In this document: positions 1-6,322 of the stretch, one piece after another
Numbering within the stretch: the stretch's first letter is position 1
Layout: the number at the start of each line of letters is the position of its first letter
Assembly: GCA_038065335.1 (NCBI GenBank)
Contig: JBBTRD010000016.1
Coordinates: 1 to 11,032, forward strand
Source: 2-01-FULL-41-21 sp038065335
Lineage (GTDB): Bacteria; Patescibacteriota; Minisyncoccia; 2-02-FULL-40-12; GWA2-44-9
Length of the DNA: 11,032 nt
Direction of reading: 5' to 3'
Notes under the pieces: generated by a model
Database searches by the model: none
What the model saw: the letters and a program-made list of their open reading frames with translations, nothing else
Told to the model about the DNA's origin: nothing
Program-made: the position numbers and the translations under genes

Positions 1-14
1 GAGCGTCTAGATAA

Positions 15-37
15 AAACCTGTCGCTGGAACAGGTTT
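15..37. terminator. Terminator-like hairpin, possibly bidirectional
   Basis: An 8-bp perfect stem (15-22 with 30-37, AAACCTGT/ACAGGTTT) closes a 7-nt loop. Read on the minus strand it is followed by TTTTTAT, the better U-tract. Read on the plus strand it is followed only by ATTATC. It probably ends transcription from a gene outside the left edge. No ORF in 1-60 shows what that gene is. Confidence 0.35.
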
Positions 38-49
38 ATTATCGGTCGA

Positions 50-73
50 GTCGGGGGTTGGGGTGGAGGGAGC
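50..73 (+). repeat. G-rich intergenic repeat, copy A
   Basis: The 20 bases at 54-73 (beginning GGGGTTGGGG and ending GGGAGC) recur exactly on the minus strand at 8973-8954. The match continues outward as GTCGGGG with one extra G in this copy. Both copies lie just upstream of an extended -10 promoter, here about 30 bp before it. It may be an interspersed intergenic repeat or a shared upstream promoter element. Confidence 0.6.
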
Positions 74-100
74 GGAAAACAATGGAAGCGGAGCGAATTG

Positions 101-109
101 TGATATAAT
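101..109 (+). promoter_or_regulatory. Extended -10 promoter for the isomerase gene
   Basis: TGATATAAT is a perfect TATAAT (104-109) with the TG of an extended -10 at 101-102. No good -35 is visible, as is usual for extended -10 promoters. Transcription would start near 115-117, so the mRNA would begin almost exactly at the left arm of the inverted-repeat element (119-133). Confidence 0.6.
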
Positions 110-113
110 AGCA

Positions 114-232
114 GGATGATCCCGTTAGAAATTAACTCTACGGGAATATCAAGGTAAACCATTAATTAAAGTTACTTACCAGTTCCATCATCACAAAGCG
201 GTGGACGGCTTGTAAAATTTCTAACGGGATGA
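114..232. repeat. Inverted-repeat (MITE-like) element ending on the isomerase start codon
   Basis: A 15-bp perfect inverted repeat (119-133 ATCCCGTTAGAAATT; 216-230 AATTTCTAACGGGAT) encloses 82 bp. The same 6 bp, GGATGA, occur at 114-119 and 227-232, resembling a target-site duplication that contains an ATG. The right copy supplies the start codon of the isomerase gene (229). The left ATG (116) sits 6 nt after the -10 box, the spacing seen for other starts here. In the transcript the left arm can pair with the start-codon region, or with a nearby segment: CCCG(121-124)/CGGG(141-144) plus TAGA(126-129)/TCTA(137-140). Mobility is inferred, because no second copy lies in the window. Confidence 0.5.
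116..157 (+). CDS. Possible leader mini-ORF, 13 codons
   Basis: ATG at 116 reads MIPLEINSTGISR and stops at TAA 155-157. It lies 6 nt downstream of the extended -10, so it could be translated from the very 5' end of the mRNA. Translation would disrupt the left arm (119-133) of the inverted repeat that pairs with the next gene's start. It may instead be the remnant of the ancestral start codon cut off by the inserted element. No amino-acid run suggests classic attenuation, and a function is unproven. Confidence 0.15.
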   Translation: MIPLEINSTGISR

Positions 233-1176
233 CATACAAAGAAGGGATTTTGGGGATTCCGAAACAATTTGAGTATAGGCCGGAGGTTATCGGTAAAGAT
301 AAAATTCGGCCATTTAAGAAAATTATCGTTTTGGGTATGGGCGGTTCGCGATTGGCGGGAGATGTTTTAAATATGGTTAAGCCCGAATTAGATATCCATA
401 TCCATTCTGATTATGATCTGCCGTTGTTGGACGCAGAAACTCTCCGAAACTCGCTTATTATCGCTAATTCTTACTCTGGCAATACCGTCGAGCCCATTTC
501 CGGCGCGAAAATGGCCATTGAGCGAGGCCTCAATCTCGTTATTATTACGACAGGCGGGGAGTTACTTACTGTGGCCCAAGAGAAGCAAGTTCCCCATGTT
601 CTCTTGCCTCATACCGAATTACCGCCTCGGATGATGTTGGGACATGATTTAATGGCGATGGCTACCCTTGTCGGTTTTGATATTGGCGAATTGACATTAT
701 GCCAGCGCATTGATGCCGGGGTGTTAAAATCCGAAGGCAGTCAAATCGCGCAGCAAATCGGTTCAGCTATTCCGCTTATTTATACATCGGAACGGCTAAA
801 TCAACTTGGGTATATTTGGAAGATTATCCTGAATGAGACCGCCAAAATCCCCGCGTTTCATAATAAATTACCGGAAGCTGACCATAATGAAATTGCCGGC
901 TTTCAGAAAACCCAAATCGGGCAATTTCACGCCATCTTCTTGGAAAACAGATTGGAACACCGTATTGGTCAAAACATGGAGCTTACTATCGAGTTGTTAG
1001 AAAAAAATAATATCCCCGTCTCCGAAACTATTTTGAAAGGGGACTCTCTTTCTGAACAAATTGTTTCCTCAATCATCCTTGCCCACTGGGTGGCTCTGGA
1101 ATTAGCCACAATAAACAATATCGAACCGCTCGCGATTCTTGAAATAGAAGATTTTAAGAAAAAACTTCAGAGTTAA
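229..1176 (+). CDS. Bifunctional phosphoglucose/phosphomannose isomerase
   Basis: This 315-aa cytoplasmic enzyme of the PGI/PMI family (SIS fold) interconverts glucose-6-P or mannose-6-P with fructose-6-P, joining glycolysis to sugar-nucleotide synthesis. Visible motifs are the first SIS phosphate loop GMGGS (36-40), SYSGNTVE (81-88), Arg134 in LPPR, Glu203 in LNETAK and His219 in EADHNEIAGF. Arg, Glu and His at these places match the catalytic residues of archaeal-type PGI/PMI enzymes. The length is normal for a single-subunit PGI/PMI and much shorter than classical Pgi. ATG 229 is the first start in the open frame and gives the expected N-terminus, but there is no Shine-Dalgarno and the ATG lies inside the right arm of an inverted repeat. 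The 3' end overlaps the convergent gene by 4 bp (shared TTAA). Confidence 0.93.
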   Translation: MTYKEGILGIPKQFEYRPEVIGKDKIRPFKKIIVLGMGGSRLAGDVLNMVKPELDIHIHSDYDLPLLDAETLRNSLIIANSYSGNTVEPISGAKMAIERGLNLVIITTGGELLTVAQEKQVPHVLLPHTELPPRMMLGHDLMAMATLVGFDIGELTLCQRIDAGVLKSEGSQIAQQIGSAIPLIYTSERLNQLGYIWKIILNETAKIPAFHNKLPEADHNEIAGFQKTQIGQFHAIFLENRLEHRIGQNMELTIELLEKNNIPVSETILKGDSLSEQIVSSIILAHWVALELATINNIEPLAILEIEDFKKKLQS

Positions 1177-3524
1177 GGCGTTGTTCCCGTCGTCGATTGT
1201 CCGGCCGGCAATCCCGGCAGATCAAATTTTCCGCCGACTAAATCGGGATTGATTGTGTTAAGAATTAACCAAGCGGAGAAAAGAACTAAAGCGCCATAAA
1301 CGGCGTTTTTCATTATTTTTTTCGCGTTGGCGACGTTGCTCGAATTGCCCGCGGCGGTGAACCATAAAAATCCGGCATAGAAAAAGCGCACAAAAATGAC
1401 CAAACCAATCAATCGAAGCGACCAAGTAAATATCGCTTCAATGAGTTGGCCTAAATCAGTCGGCAAACCTTCACTGGGCACCGGAAGAGTCGTTGACGGA
1501 GGAAATGGGGCGACTGGAGCGCCAGAACCACTGCTTGTGTCACCGGTGTCGGTACAGGCGTCTCCGCATAAATCTACACGCGTTGAATCGGCAGGGATGG
1601 TTTGAACTACTAATTGGCCTCTATCTCCTTGAAAGGCCAGCACAAAGTTATTATTAGCGTACGCAATACTGGCCAAACCATACGGCGCTTTAGCGCTAGT
1701 AATAATACTTTTCCGCTCTCCCCAAGGCCTAATCAGACCGTAACAGTTACCGGTAGTATTGTTAATGCAAGTAGTTGTCGCGATCCAAGGTTTGTCATTT
1801 ACTGCAACAATTTTGACACTCCCTTCTTTTGCCGGAGATGTCGCTGTGAGTTCAATATCGATACTATCGGGACTTATGCCATGAATAGAGCCATCATCTC
1901 CGGCATAAACAATATAACCATTGTAAGTATCCGTGGCCGTAACGGGAACTTCGGCTGGACGTTCTTCTGATAAAGTGTCTCCGTCCCAAATACAAATAGA
2001 CGTGTTATCCTTGCAGGCCGTAACCAAAATGTTGTTGCTGATAGACGGATGATAACCCATCTCGTCGGAATTTTCTAAAATCTTATTATCTTTCACAATT
2101 CTGCCTCCTCCAATAGAAATCCAGTGGCCGTCTTTGGTGGCAAAAAAATTACCGGCCACCAGACTAGGGTCGTCGGCGGTGCGTTTTGGTATCCATTCGC
2201 CAATTTTTACTTCATAACGATAAAAAGTTAAGGTACTGCCAAATTCGCACACAAAAGAGAGAGTGTCGGGTTTAATCCAAGCGCCGCCTAAACATCGATG
2301 AGAAACCGTTAAATCTACCGGATCTTTAAAATTCCAAGTTTGTTTGGTTTGTAAGTCGGTCACAAAACTGTCGCCCCAATTTCCATAAGCGACGTACTTG
2401 CCATCGGGAGACAAATTCGGCCACCAACCATTTGCGCTACTAGCGTTCCAAACGCTGGTCGGTGTCGTGGGAGTAACATTTTTTAAATCAACGGCACTGG
2501 AACCGAGTGGTAGCGGCGGGGGAACTACTTCTCCGCCACCGCTGGCGCCACCGGTCTCTGAACCCCAAGCCACTATCGCTAATTTTGGACCAAAAGTGTC
2601 AAGAAAACTTTTTTCTACTCCCGCGTCCAGAAAATTTTGCATATTGTTCGATCCAAGATTATAGGCCGCGCGAGTATGGAAGGTCCAAGCCGCGGCGCCG
2701 GCGCTCTTGGCTCGAGTGACGGCTGTCGTAAAATTATCGGCGGTTAAAGTGCTTCCGGAAGACCACTTTTCCGGTTCGCCAAAATAGATTGGCTTGCTGG
2801 CCGGCGCGATACTATTAACGCGAGCGCCGGTTTGGCTGTACCAGTCTGCATCTCGTTCGTCATGGTAGTTGATAATGTCAAGATTGGCGCTCGTGGCGAT
2901 GGAGATCGCTTCGGCCGGGCTGGCGCCACAGGCAATGGACGCGCTTACCAAAGCAGAATTTGATGCCCCCTTGACGGCGTTCCTTATATCTAAAACATCA
3001 CCCGCGGTCAAGTTGTTACAGTTGTATTCGTTTTGGATATCATAAAAAATATTTTTGTAACTACTCAAAGCTTGAACGGTAGAAACAATCGCCTTTTTGT
3101 AATTAGCCAAAGAAAGCTGTTCTATTTCTTTAGCAAAACTGACATCCACGACCAGCCCTTTGCTGTTAGCTTTTTCAACAACTGTTTTTAATTTTGCCAG
3201 TTGGGTTGAACGGAGTGTTCCGTCGGCAGGATTCATCAGAGTGTCGTGGGGCCGATTCGTATCACTGTATGGTCCCCACCAGTTAGGAAAGATTCGAATA
3301 CCATCAATGTTTTTTGATTTCAAATAAGCCAGATCGGAATCTAATGTTTCATTTGATGCACGCAAAGCGTCAAAGTAAGAAATAAATGTTAGAAACTTAG
3401 CCGAACCATTAACCGTAAATTTGTTGCCATTAATTCCGAGAGTGAGCGCTTGAACATTATGAAAGAGGAAAAAACTAAACAAAACCACCGTCAGGCACAC
3501 AATGATTTTTAATTTTCTGAACAT
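1173..3524 (-). CDS. Secreted glycoside-hydrolase-like / beta-propeller-like protein with C-terminal T4SS-pilin-type membrane module
   Basis: A 783-aa predicted surface protein. Residues 1-26 are a signal peptide ending in VQA. Residues 27-325 resemble a clan-A (GH5-like) glycosidase barrel: FTVNG entry (36-40), IRIFPNWW (76-83), IQNEYN with Glu166 as likely acid/base, INYHDERD (218-225), and IYFGEPEKW with Glu250 as likely nucleophile. A Gly/Pro linker (326-342) leads to a propeller-like region (about 355-645) with a TolB/PD40-type SPDGKYVAYG (372-381) and six scattered Cys; two more (C653, C657) follow at its end. A second Pro/Ser/Thr linker (660-688) precedes two hydrophobic helices (about 692-723 and 741-757) joined by a basic loop GNSSNVANAKKIMKNA, ending LNTINPDLVGG. 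That C-terminal part resembles T4SS_pilin/VirB2-like domains of Patescibacteria. Substrate is unknown. The fold calls come from motifs; the pilin-type module is the surest, the exact GH family the least sure. Confidence 0.8.
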   Translation of the reverse strand: MFRKLKIIVCLTVVLFSFFLFHNVQALTLGINGNKFTVNGSAKFLTFISYFDALRASNETLDSDLAYLKSKNIDGIRIFPNWWGPYSDTNRPHDTLMNPADGTLRSTQLAKLKTVVEKANSKGLVVDVSFAKEIEQLSLANYKKAIVSTVQALSSYKNIFYDIQNEYNCNNLTAGDVLDIRNAVKGASNSALVSASIACGASPAEAISIATSANLDIINYHDERDADWYSQTGARVNSIAPASKPIYFGEPEKWSSGSTLTADNFTTAVTRAKSAGAAAWTFHTRAAYNLGSNNMQNFLDAGVEKSFLDTFGPKLAIVAWGSETGGASGGGEVVPPPLPLGSSAVDLKNVTPTTPTSVWNASSANGWWPNLSPDGKYVAYGNWGDSFVTDLQTKQTWNFKDPVDLTVSHRCLGGAWIKPDTLSFVCEFGSTLTFYRYEVKIGEWIPKRTADDPSLVAGNFFATKDGHWISIGGGRIVKDNKILENSDEMGYHPSISNNILVTACKDNTSICIWDGDTLSEERPAEVPVTATDTYNGYIVYAGDDGSIHGISPDSIDIELTATSPAKEGSVKIVAVNDKPWIATTTCINNTTGNCYGLIRPWGERKSIITSAKAPYGLASIAYANNNFVLAFQGDRGQLVVQTIPADSTRVDLCGDACTDTGDTSSGSGAPVAPFPPSTTLPVPSEGLPTDLGQLIEAIFTWSLRLIGLVIFVRFFYAGFLWFTAAGNSSNVANAKKIMKNAVYGALVLFSAWLILNTINPDLVGGKFDLPGLPAGQSTTGTTP

Positions 3525-3531
3525 TAGCTTA

Positions 3532-3537
3532 ATTATA
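3532..3537 (-). promoter_or_regulatory. -10 box of the glycosidase-pilin gene
   Basis: Read on the minus strand this is a perfect TATAAT within CTATATAATTAAG. Only 7 nt (3531-3525) separate it from the ATG at 3524, so transcription should begin at or next to the start codon. A TTGTAA lies upstream (3555-3550) but the 12-nt spacer is too short for a standard -35. Confidence 0.5.
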
Positions 3538-3582
3538 TAGGAATTAACTTTACAAGTCAGGGCGGATATCCACTTTTATTTG

Positions 3583-3591
3583 TGGTACAAT
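3583..3591 (+). promoter_or_regulatory. Extended -10 promoter of the transglycosylase pair
   Basis: TGGTACAAT is an extended -10 (TG at 3583-3584, TACAAT 3586-3591). The ATG at 3599 follows after 7 nt, predicting a start at or within about one base of the A of ATG. The AAAGG just before the ATG has zero spacing and could not act as a normal Shine-Dalgarno. It shares the 74-bp intergenic region with the divergent promoter at 3532-3537. Confidence 0.5.
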
Positions 3592-3598
3592 AGAAAGG

Positions 3599-4930
3599 AT
3601 GTTAAGCAGAGAAAATACGACATATTTTGCCATGCTTTTAATTCTCGCCGCGATAATTATATCGGGATTGTGTTTTGGTATTTCCGCGCGGGCGGCCATC
3701 ACCGATGATGTTAATCAAAAAAACCAGCAGATTGAGGAGATTCAGCGCCAGATTGAACAATATCAACAGCAGATAGATACTATTCACGATCAGGCCCTCA
3801 CTCTTCAAGGTCAGGTAAATACTTTAAATGCCCAGATAAACAAGATAACCTTGGAGTTGAAGAGTTTAAATTTATCTATTATCAGCACTAATCTTAAAAT
3901 TAACGATACCCAATCAAAAATAACCGCCGCCGAAATAAAAATAGAAAAAGACCAGTCGGCTTTAGCGCAGTATCTTCGTGTTGTTTATCAAAATGATCAA
4001 GAGTCTTTAACCAGTATTCTTGTTAAAAATAGCACACTCTCTAATTTTTTTAATGAATTAAATAGCGTTAAAACTATCCAAGATCAACTTAGAATAACGA
4101 TTGACAATGTTATCGGTTTGAAAGATTCACTGGAACAACGGAAACAGGACCTAGATGATCAAAAAGCCGACCTGGCCAAAGAGCAAACTCTTGTGGCCAT
4201 TGAAAAGAAAGGTTTAGATTCTATTAAAGCCCAGAAGGACAAATTATTAAAAGATACCAAAGGTCAAGAATCTAAGTTTCAAGAGTTGGTTAAAAAATCG
4301 AAAAAAGATATTGAGGCCATTCGCGCCCAAATCAGTTATTTGCTGCAAAATGGCGTGAGCGCCGAAGATGCCGTTAAATATGGCCAATTGGCCGCGATCG
4401 GCGCGGGGATTCGTCCAGCGTTTCTGCTTGCCGAGCTTGAACAAGAAAGCGCCCTAGGGAGCAATGTCGGAAAATGTTACATCGTGGACAAAACTAGTGG
4501 CGCGACACGCCGAGTGACCAACGGCCAAATCTACGCTAAAGGGATACATCCCACTAGAGACTTGCCTTTATTTTTGGCTATTACGGCCGAACTTGGTCTG
4601 AATTCTTTTCAAACCCCGATTTCTTGCGGTTCAGGCTGGGGTGGAGCAATGGGCGCGGCTCAATTTATTCCGTCTACTTGGATGGGATATCGGGAAACGG
4701 TTTCCAGATTGACGGGGCATAATCTCGCGAATCCATGGAATATTGAAGATGCTTTCGTGGCGGCGGCGGCGAAACTTTCCAGAGACGGAGCCAGTAGTCA
4801 AACTCGGGCGGGCGAGGTAGCCGCCTCTAAAAGATATTATTGCGGAAATGCCGCCAGTAAAAAGTCTGGTTGTGTTAATTACGCTAATTCCGTTCAACGT
4901 TTGGCCGATAATATCCAACAAAATCTTTAA
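3599..4930 (+). CDS. Exported coiled-coil protein with MltB/SLT-type lytic transglycosylase domain
   Basis: A 443-aa predicted periplasmic or surface peptidoglycan-cleaving enzyme. Residues 12-32 form a hydrophobic signal segment ending in ARA. Residues about 36-247 are Gln/Lys/Glu-rich coiled coil (three stretches with a break near 125-165), like the N-terminal part of EnvC/CwlO-type hydrolases. Residues about 250-443 are a lysozyme-like transglycosylase domain: LAELEQESALG with Glu283 as likely catalytic acid, then GGAMGAAQFIPSTWMGY (348-364), the MltB/SLT_2-type signature, and NIEDAFVAAAAKL (381-393). Four Cys (293, 343, 415, 425) could form disulfides. The coiled coil may regulate or position the catalytic domain, as in division-linked hydrolases. 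It is first in a co-directional pair, with a 4-nt gap to the next gene. Confidence 0.86.
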   Translation: MLSRENTTYFAMLLILAAIIISGLCFGISARAAITDDVNQKNQQIEEIQRQIEQYQQQIDTIHDQALTLQGQVNTLNAQINKITLELKSLNLSIISTNLKINDTQSKITAAEIKIEKDQSALAQYLRVVYQNDQESLTSILVKNSTLSNFFNELNSVKTIQDQLRITIDNVIGLKDSLEQRKQDLDDQKADLAKEQTLVAIEKKGLDSIKAQKDKLLKDTKGQESKFQELVKKSKKDIEAIRAQISYLLQNGVSAEDAVKYGQLAAIGAGIRPAFLLAELEQESALGSNVGKCYIVDKTSGATRRVTNGQIYAKGIHPTRDLPLFLAITAELGLNSFQTPISCGSGWGGAMGAAQFIPSTWMGYRETVSRLTGHNLANPWNIEDAFVAAAAKLSRDGASSQTRAGEVAASKRYYCGNAASKKSGCVNYANSVQRLADNIQQNL

Positions 4931-4934
4931 ATTT

Positions 4935-6287
4935 ATGCAAGCTGCAAAACCGAAATTGTTACTCGTGGTGCTCTGCGCCGTTTTCGCGTTATTTATTTAT
5001 GCCTTGGGGGCACAGGCTAAAAGTATTTCGTTAATAGTAAATTTGTTTTCTAAAAAACAAATTGAAATTGTTATTGTTTCTCCGATACCGACGCCGGTGT
5101 CGTGGACCATGGCTCAAAAAATTATTGAAGCCAAAAATCTTTTAAAGGATGTTGTTTTAACGGTTGGAGAAAAGCCCATCGCTTATACAGAAACACGTTA
5201 CATGTTGGTGAATGGTAAATTAGCGCCGACAATAAAAAGTTTCAAAGAACCCGAAAAACAGATTGCTCTGGCGGTCCTCAATACCTCTTCGGGCCAGATT
5301 CAGATTGTAACTATTATAAAACGGGGCGTCGAATTAGTTGCTCCGGCGGGTTTCAATATTGACATTCTTCGTCGTCCGAACGGAATTATTTGGAATGGCT
5401 GGAATACGGCTTATAAGGTTAATAGTCCTGCCCATAGTGTCGTTATCGCCAATGTTTATCCAAATGAAACGGATACAAAAGTTGCTGTTCCCGCCGGAGG
5501 CGGGTCCGCCTCCGGCGGAAAGGGCAAAACAGGTTACATTACCCAGCGAACCATAAAATATCAGTTATACGCGCCATATAGCCCCGATTTACACTCGTTT
5601 GATTTGGTCAAGTCCGGTCAAGATTATACTGACGCCGTCATTATTAAAGCTTTCAGTGATCTTCGCGTGGCTGGCGTAAAATCTCGCGCGATTTCAGGCA
5701 TGTTAGTGGCCGATGTTTTTGCTTCACACTCTGAATTTTTTAGCCGGATTCCACTTCTTGAACAGACAGATCTTACTGAATTTCAAATTGATCCCCAGAA
5801 TACCATTGAACGAGCCCAAGTTATCATTGGCGCCAATCAAGACCAAGCTTTTAGCATGACCTGTAATAGTTCTAGCGCTTGTGGCTGGCTCCAATTTACA
5901 CCCAAGACGTATACTAATATCGTTAAAAATTATCCGTCAGCTAAATTAATTAAAGATTTTAAAATTGGCGCGGCCGATCATTTAAATTCCATGAAGTCCG
6001 CTATTTTACTCTATGATGAAAACTTAAAGGGTCTTATTAGAACTAATGGTCAAAAAGTATTGACTGATCCGAAACTAGAAGAATATTTAGCCGCTTCATA
6101 TAATGGTTCACCAAGTCGCGCGACGAAATCTTTAGCCGCTTCAATTCTGGCCAGTATTGAGGATTGGATAAATGCCTTAAATAGTAAAAAAGGCGGTTTA
6201 GCTTCCGAAACGCTTGGCTATATGGTTAAACTTCGTTATTTGCAGCAGTATATGTCGTCATCCTTAGCAACTACTTCGAGTCAGTAA
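4935..6287 (+). CDS. Exported protein with SLT-like lytic transglycosylase domain
   Basis: Start chosen at ATG 4935, 4 nt after the previous stop, giving 450 aa that open with a clear signal peptide (about 1-28, ending GAQA). An in-frame ATG at 4848 would add 29 residues and overlap the previous gene by 83 nt. Residues 30-215 form a beta-rich region I do not recognise. Residues about 235-440 look like a divergent soluble-transglycosylase fold: RIPLLEQTDLTEF with Glu276 as candidate catalytic acid, CGWLQFTPKTY (316-326) in the place of the GLMQ-type motif, and LAASYNGSPSR (385-395) as the YNxG-like segment. Cys310 and Cys316 may pair. A perfect palindrome encodes residues 186-195 between the two parts. 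There is no Shine-Dalgarno. It probably works with its neighbour on cell-wall opening, but the catalytic assignment is tentative. Confidence 0.78.
   Translation: MQAAKPKLLLVVLCAVFALFIYALGAQAKSISLIVNLFSKKQIEIVIVSPIPTPVSWTMAQKIIEAKNLLKDVVLTVGEKPIAYTETRYMLVNGKLAPTIKSFKEPEKQIALAVLNTSSGQIQIVTIIKRGVELVAPAGFNIDILRRPNGIIWNGWNTAYKVNSPAHSVVIANVYPNETDTKVAVPAGGGSASGGKGKTGYITQRTIKYQLYAPYSPDLHSFDLVKSGQDYTDAVIIKAFSDLRVAGVKSRAISGMLVADVFASHSEFFSRIPLLEQTDLTEFQIDPQNTIERAQVIIGANQDQAFSMTCNSSSACGWLQFTPKTYTNIVKNYPSAKLIKDFKIGAADHLNSMKSAILLYDENLKGLIRTNGQKVLTDPKLEEYLAASYNGSPSRATKSLAASILASIEDWINALNSKKGGLASETLGYMVKLRYLQQYMSSSLATTSSQ
5491..5518. repeat. Perfect palindrome inserted in coding sequence
   Basis: The 13-bp arms CCGCCGGAGGCGG (5491-5503) and CCGCCTCCGGCGG (5506-5518) are perfect reverse complements around a 2-nt loop. 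It is far more GC-rich than the flanking sequence. In frame it encodes PAGGGSASGG (residues 186-195), a flexible tract between the N-terminal beta region and the transglycosylase domain. It looks like a short palindromic repeat inserted without breaking the frame. Confidence 0.7.
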
Positions 6288-6293
6288 TCCCGT

Positions 6294-6322
6294 TTGAATA
6301 GAAGACGATTTTAGGATAGAAT
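6294..6322 (+). promoter_or_regulatory. Sigma70-type promoter before mnmA
   Basis: TTGAAT (6294-6299) and TAGAAT (6317-6322) are separated by 17 nt, a near-consensus pair in the 35-nt gap after the transglycosylase gene. Its start point would fall near 6329, inside the annotated 5' end of mnmA. That would favour ATG 6332 (Met4) as a leaderless start. Read-through from upstream would instead use ATG 6323, with AGGA at 6313-6316 as a weak ribosome-binding site. Confidence 0.45.

Noticed and set aside
82..108. Eight-codon ORF beginning ATG 82
   Set aside because: It lies upstream of and overlaps the -10 box, so it would not be on the transcript.
2640..2665. T-loop-like GTTCGATCC suggesting a tRNA
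   Set aside because: It lies inside a well-supported coding region, with no acceptor or anticodon stem around it.
4848..4934. Longer start for the second transglycosylase (29 extra residues)
   Set aside because: It would overlap the previous gene by 83 nt and bury the signal peptide behind an unlikely N-terminal extension. ATG 4935 sits 4 nt after the stop and begins a clean signal peptide.
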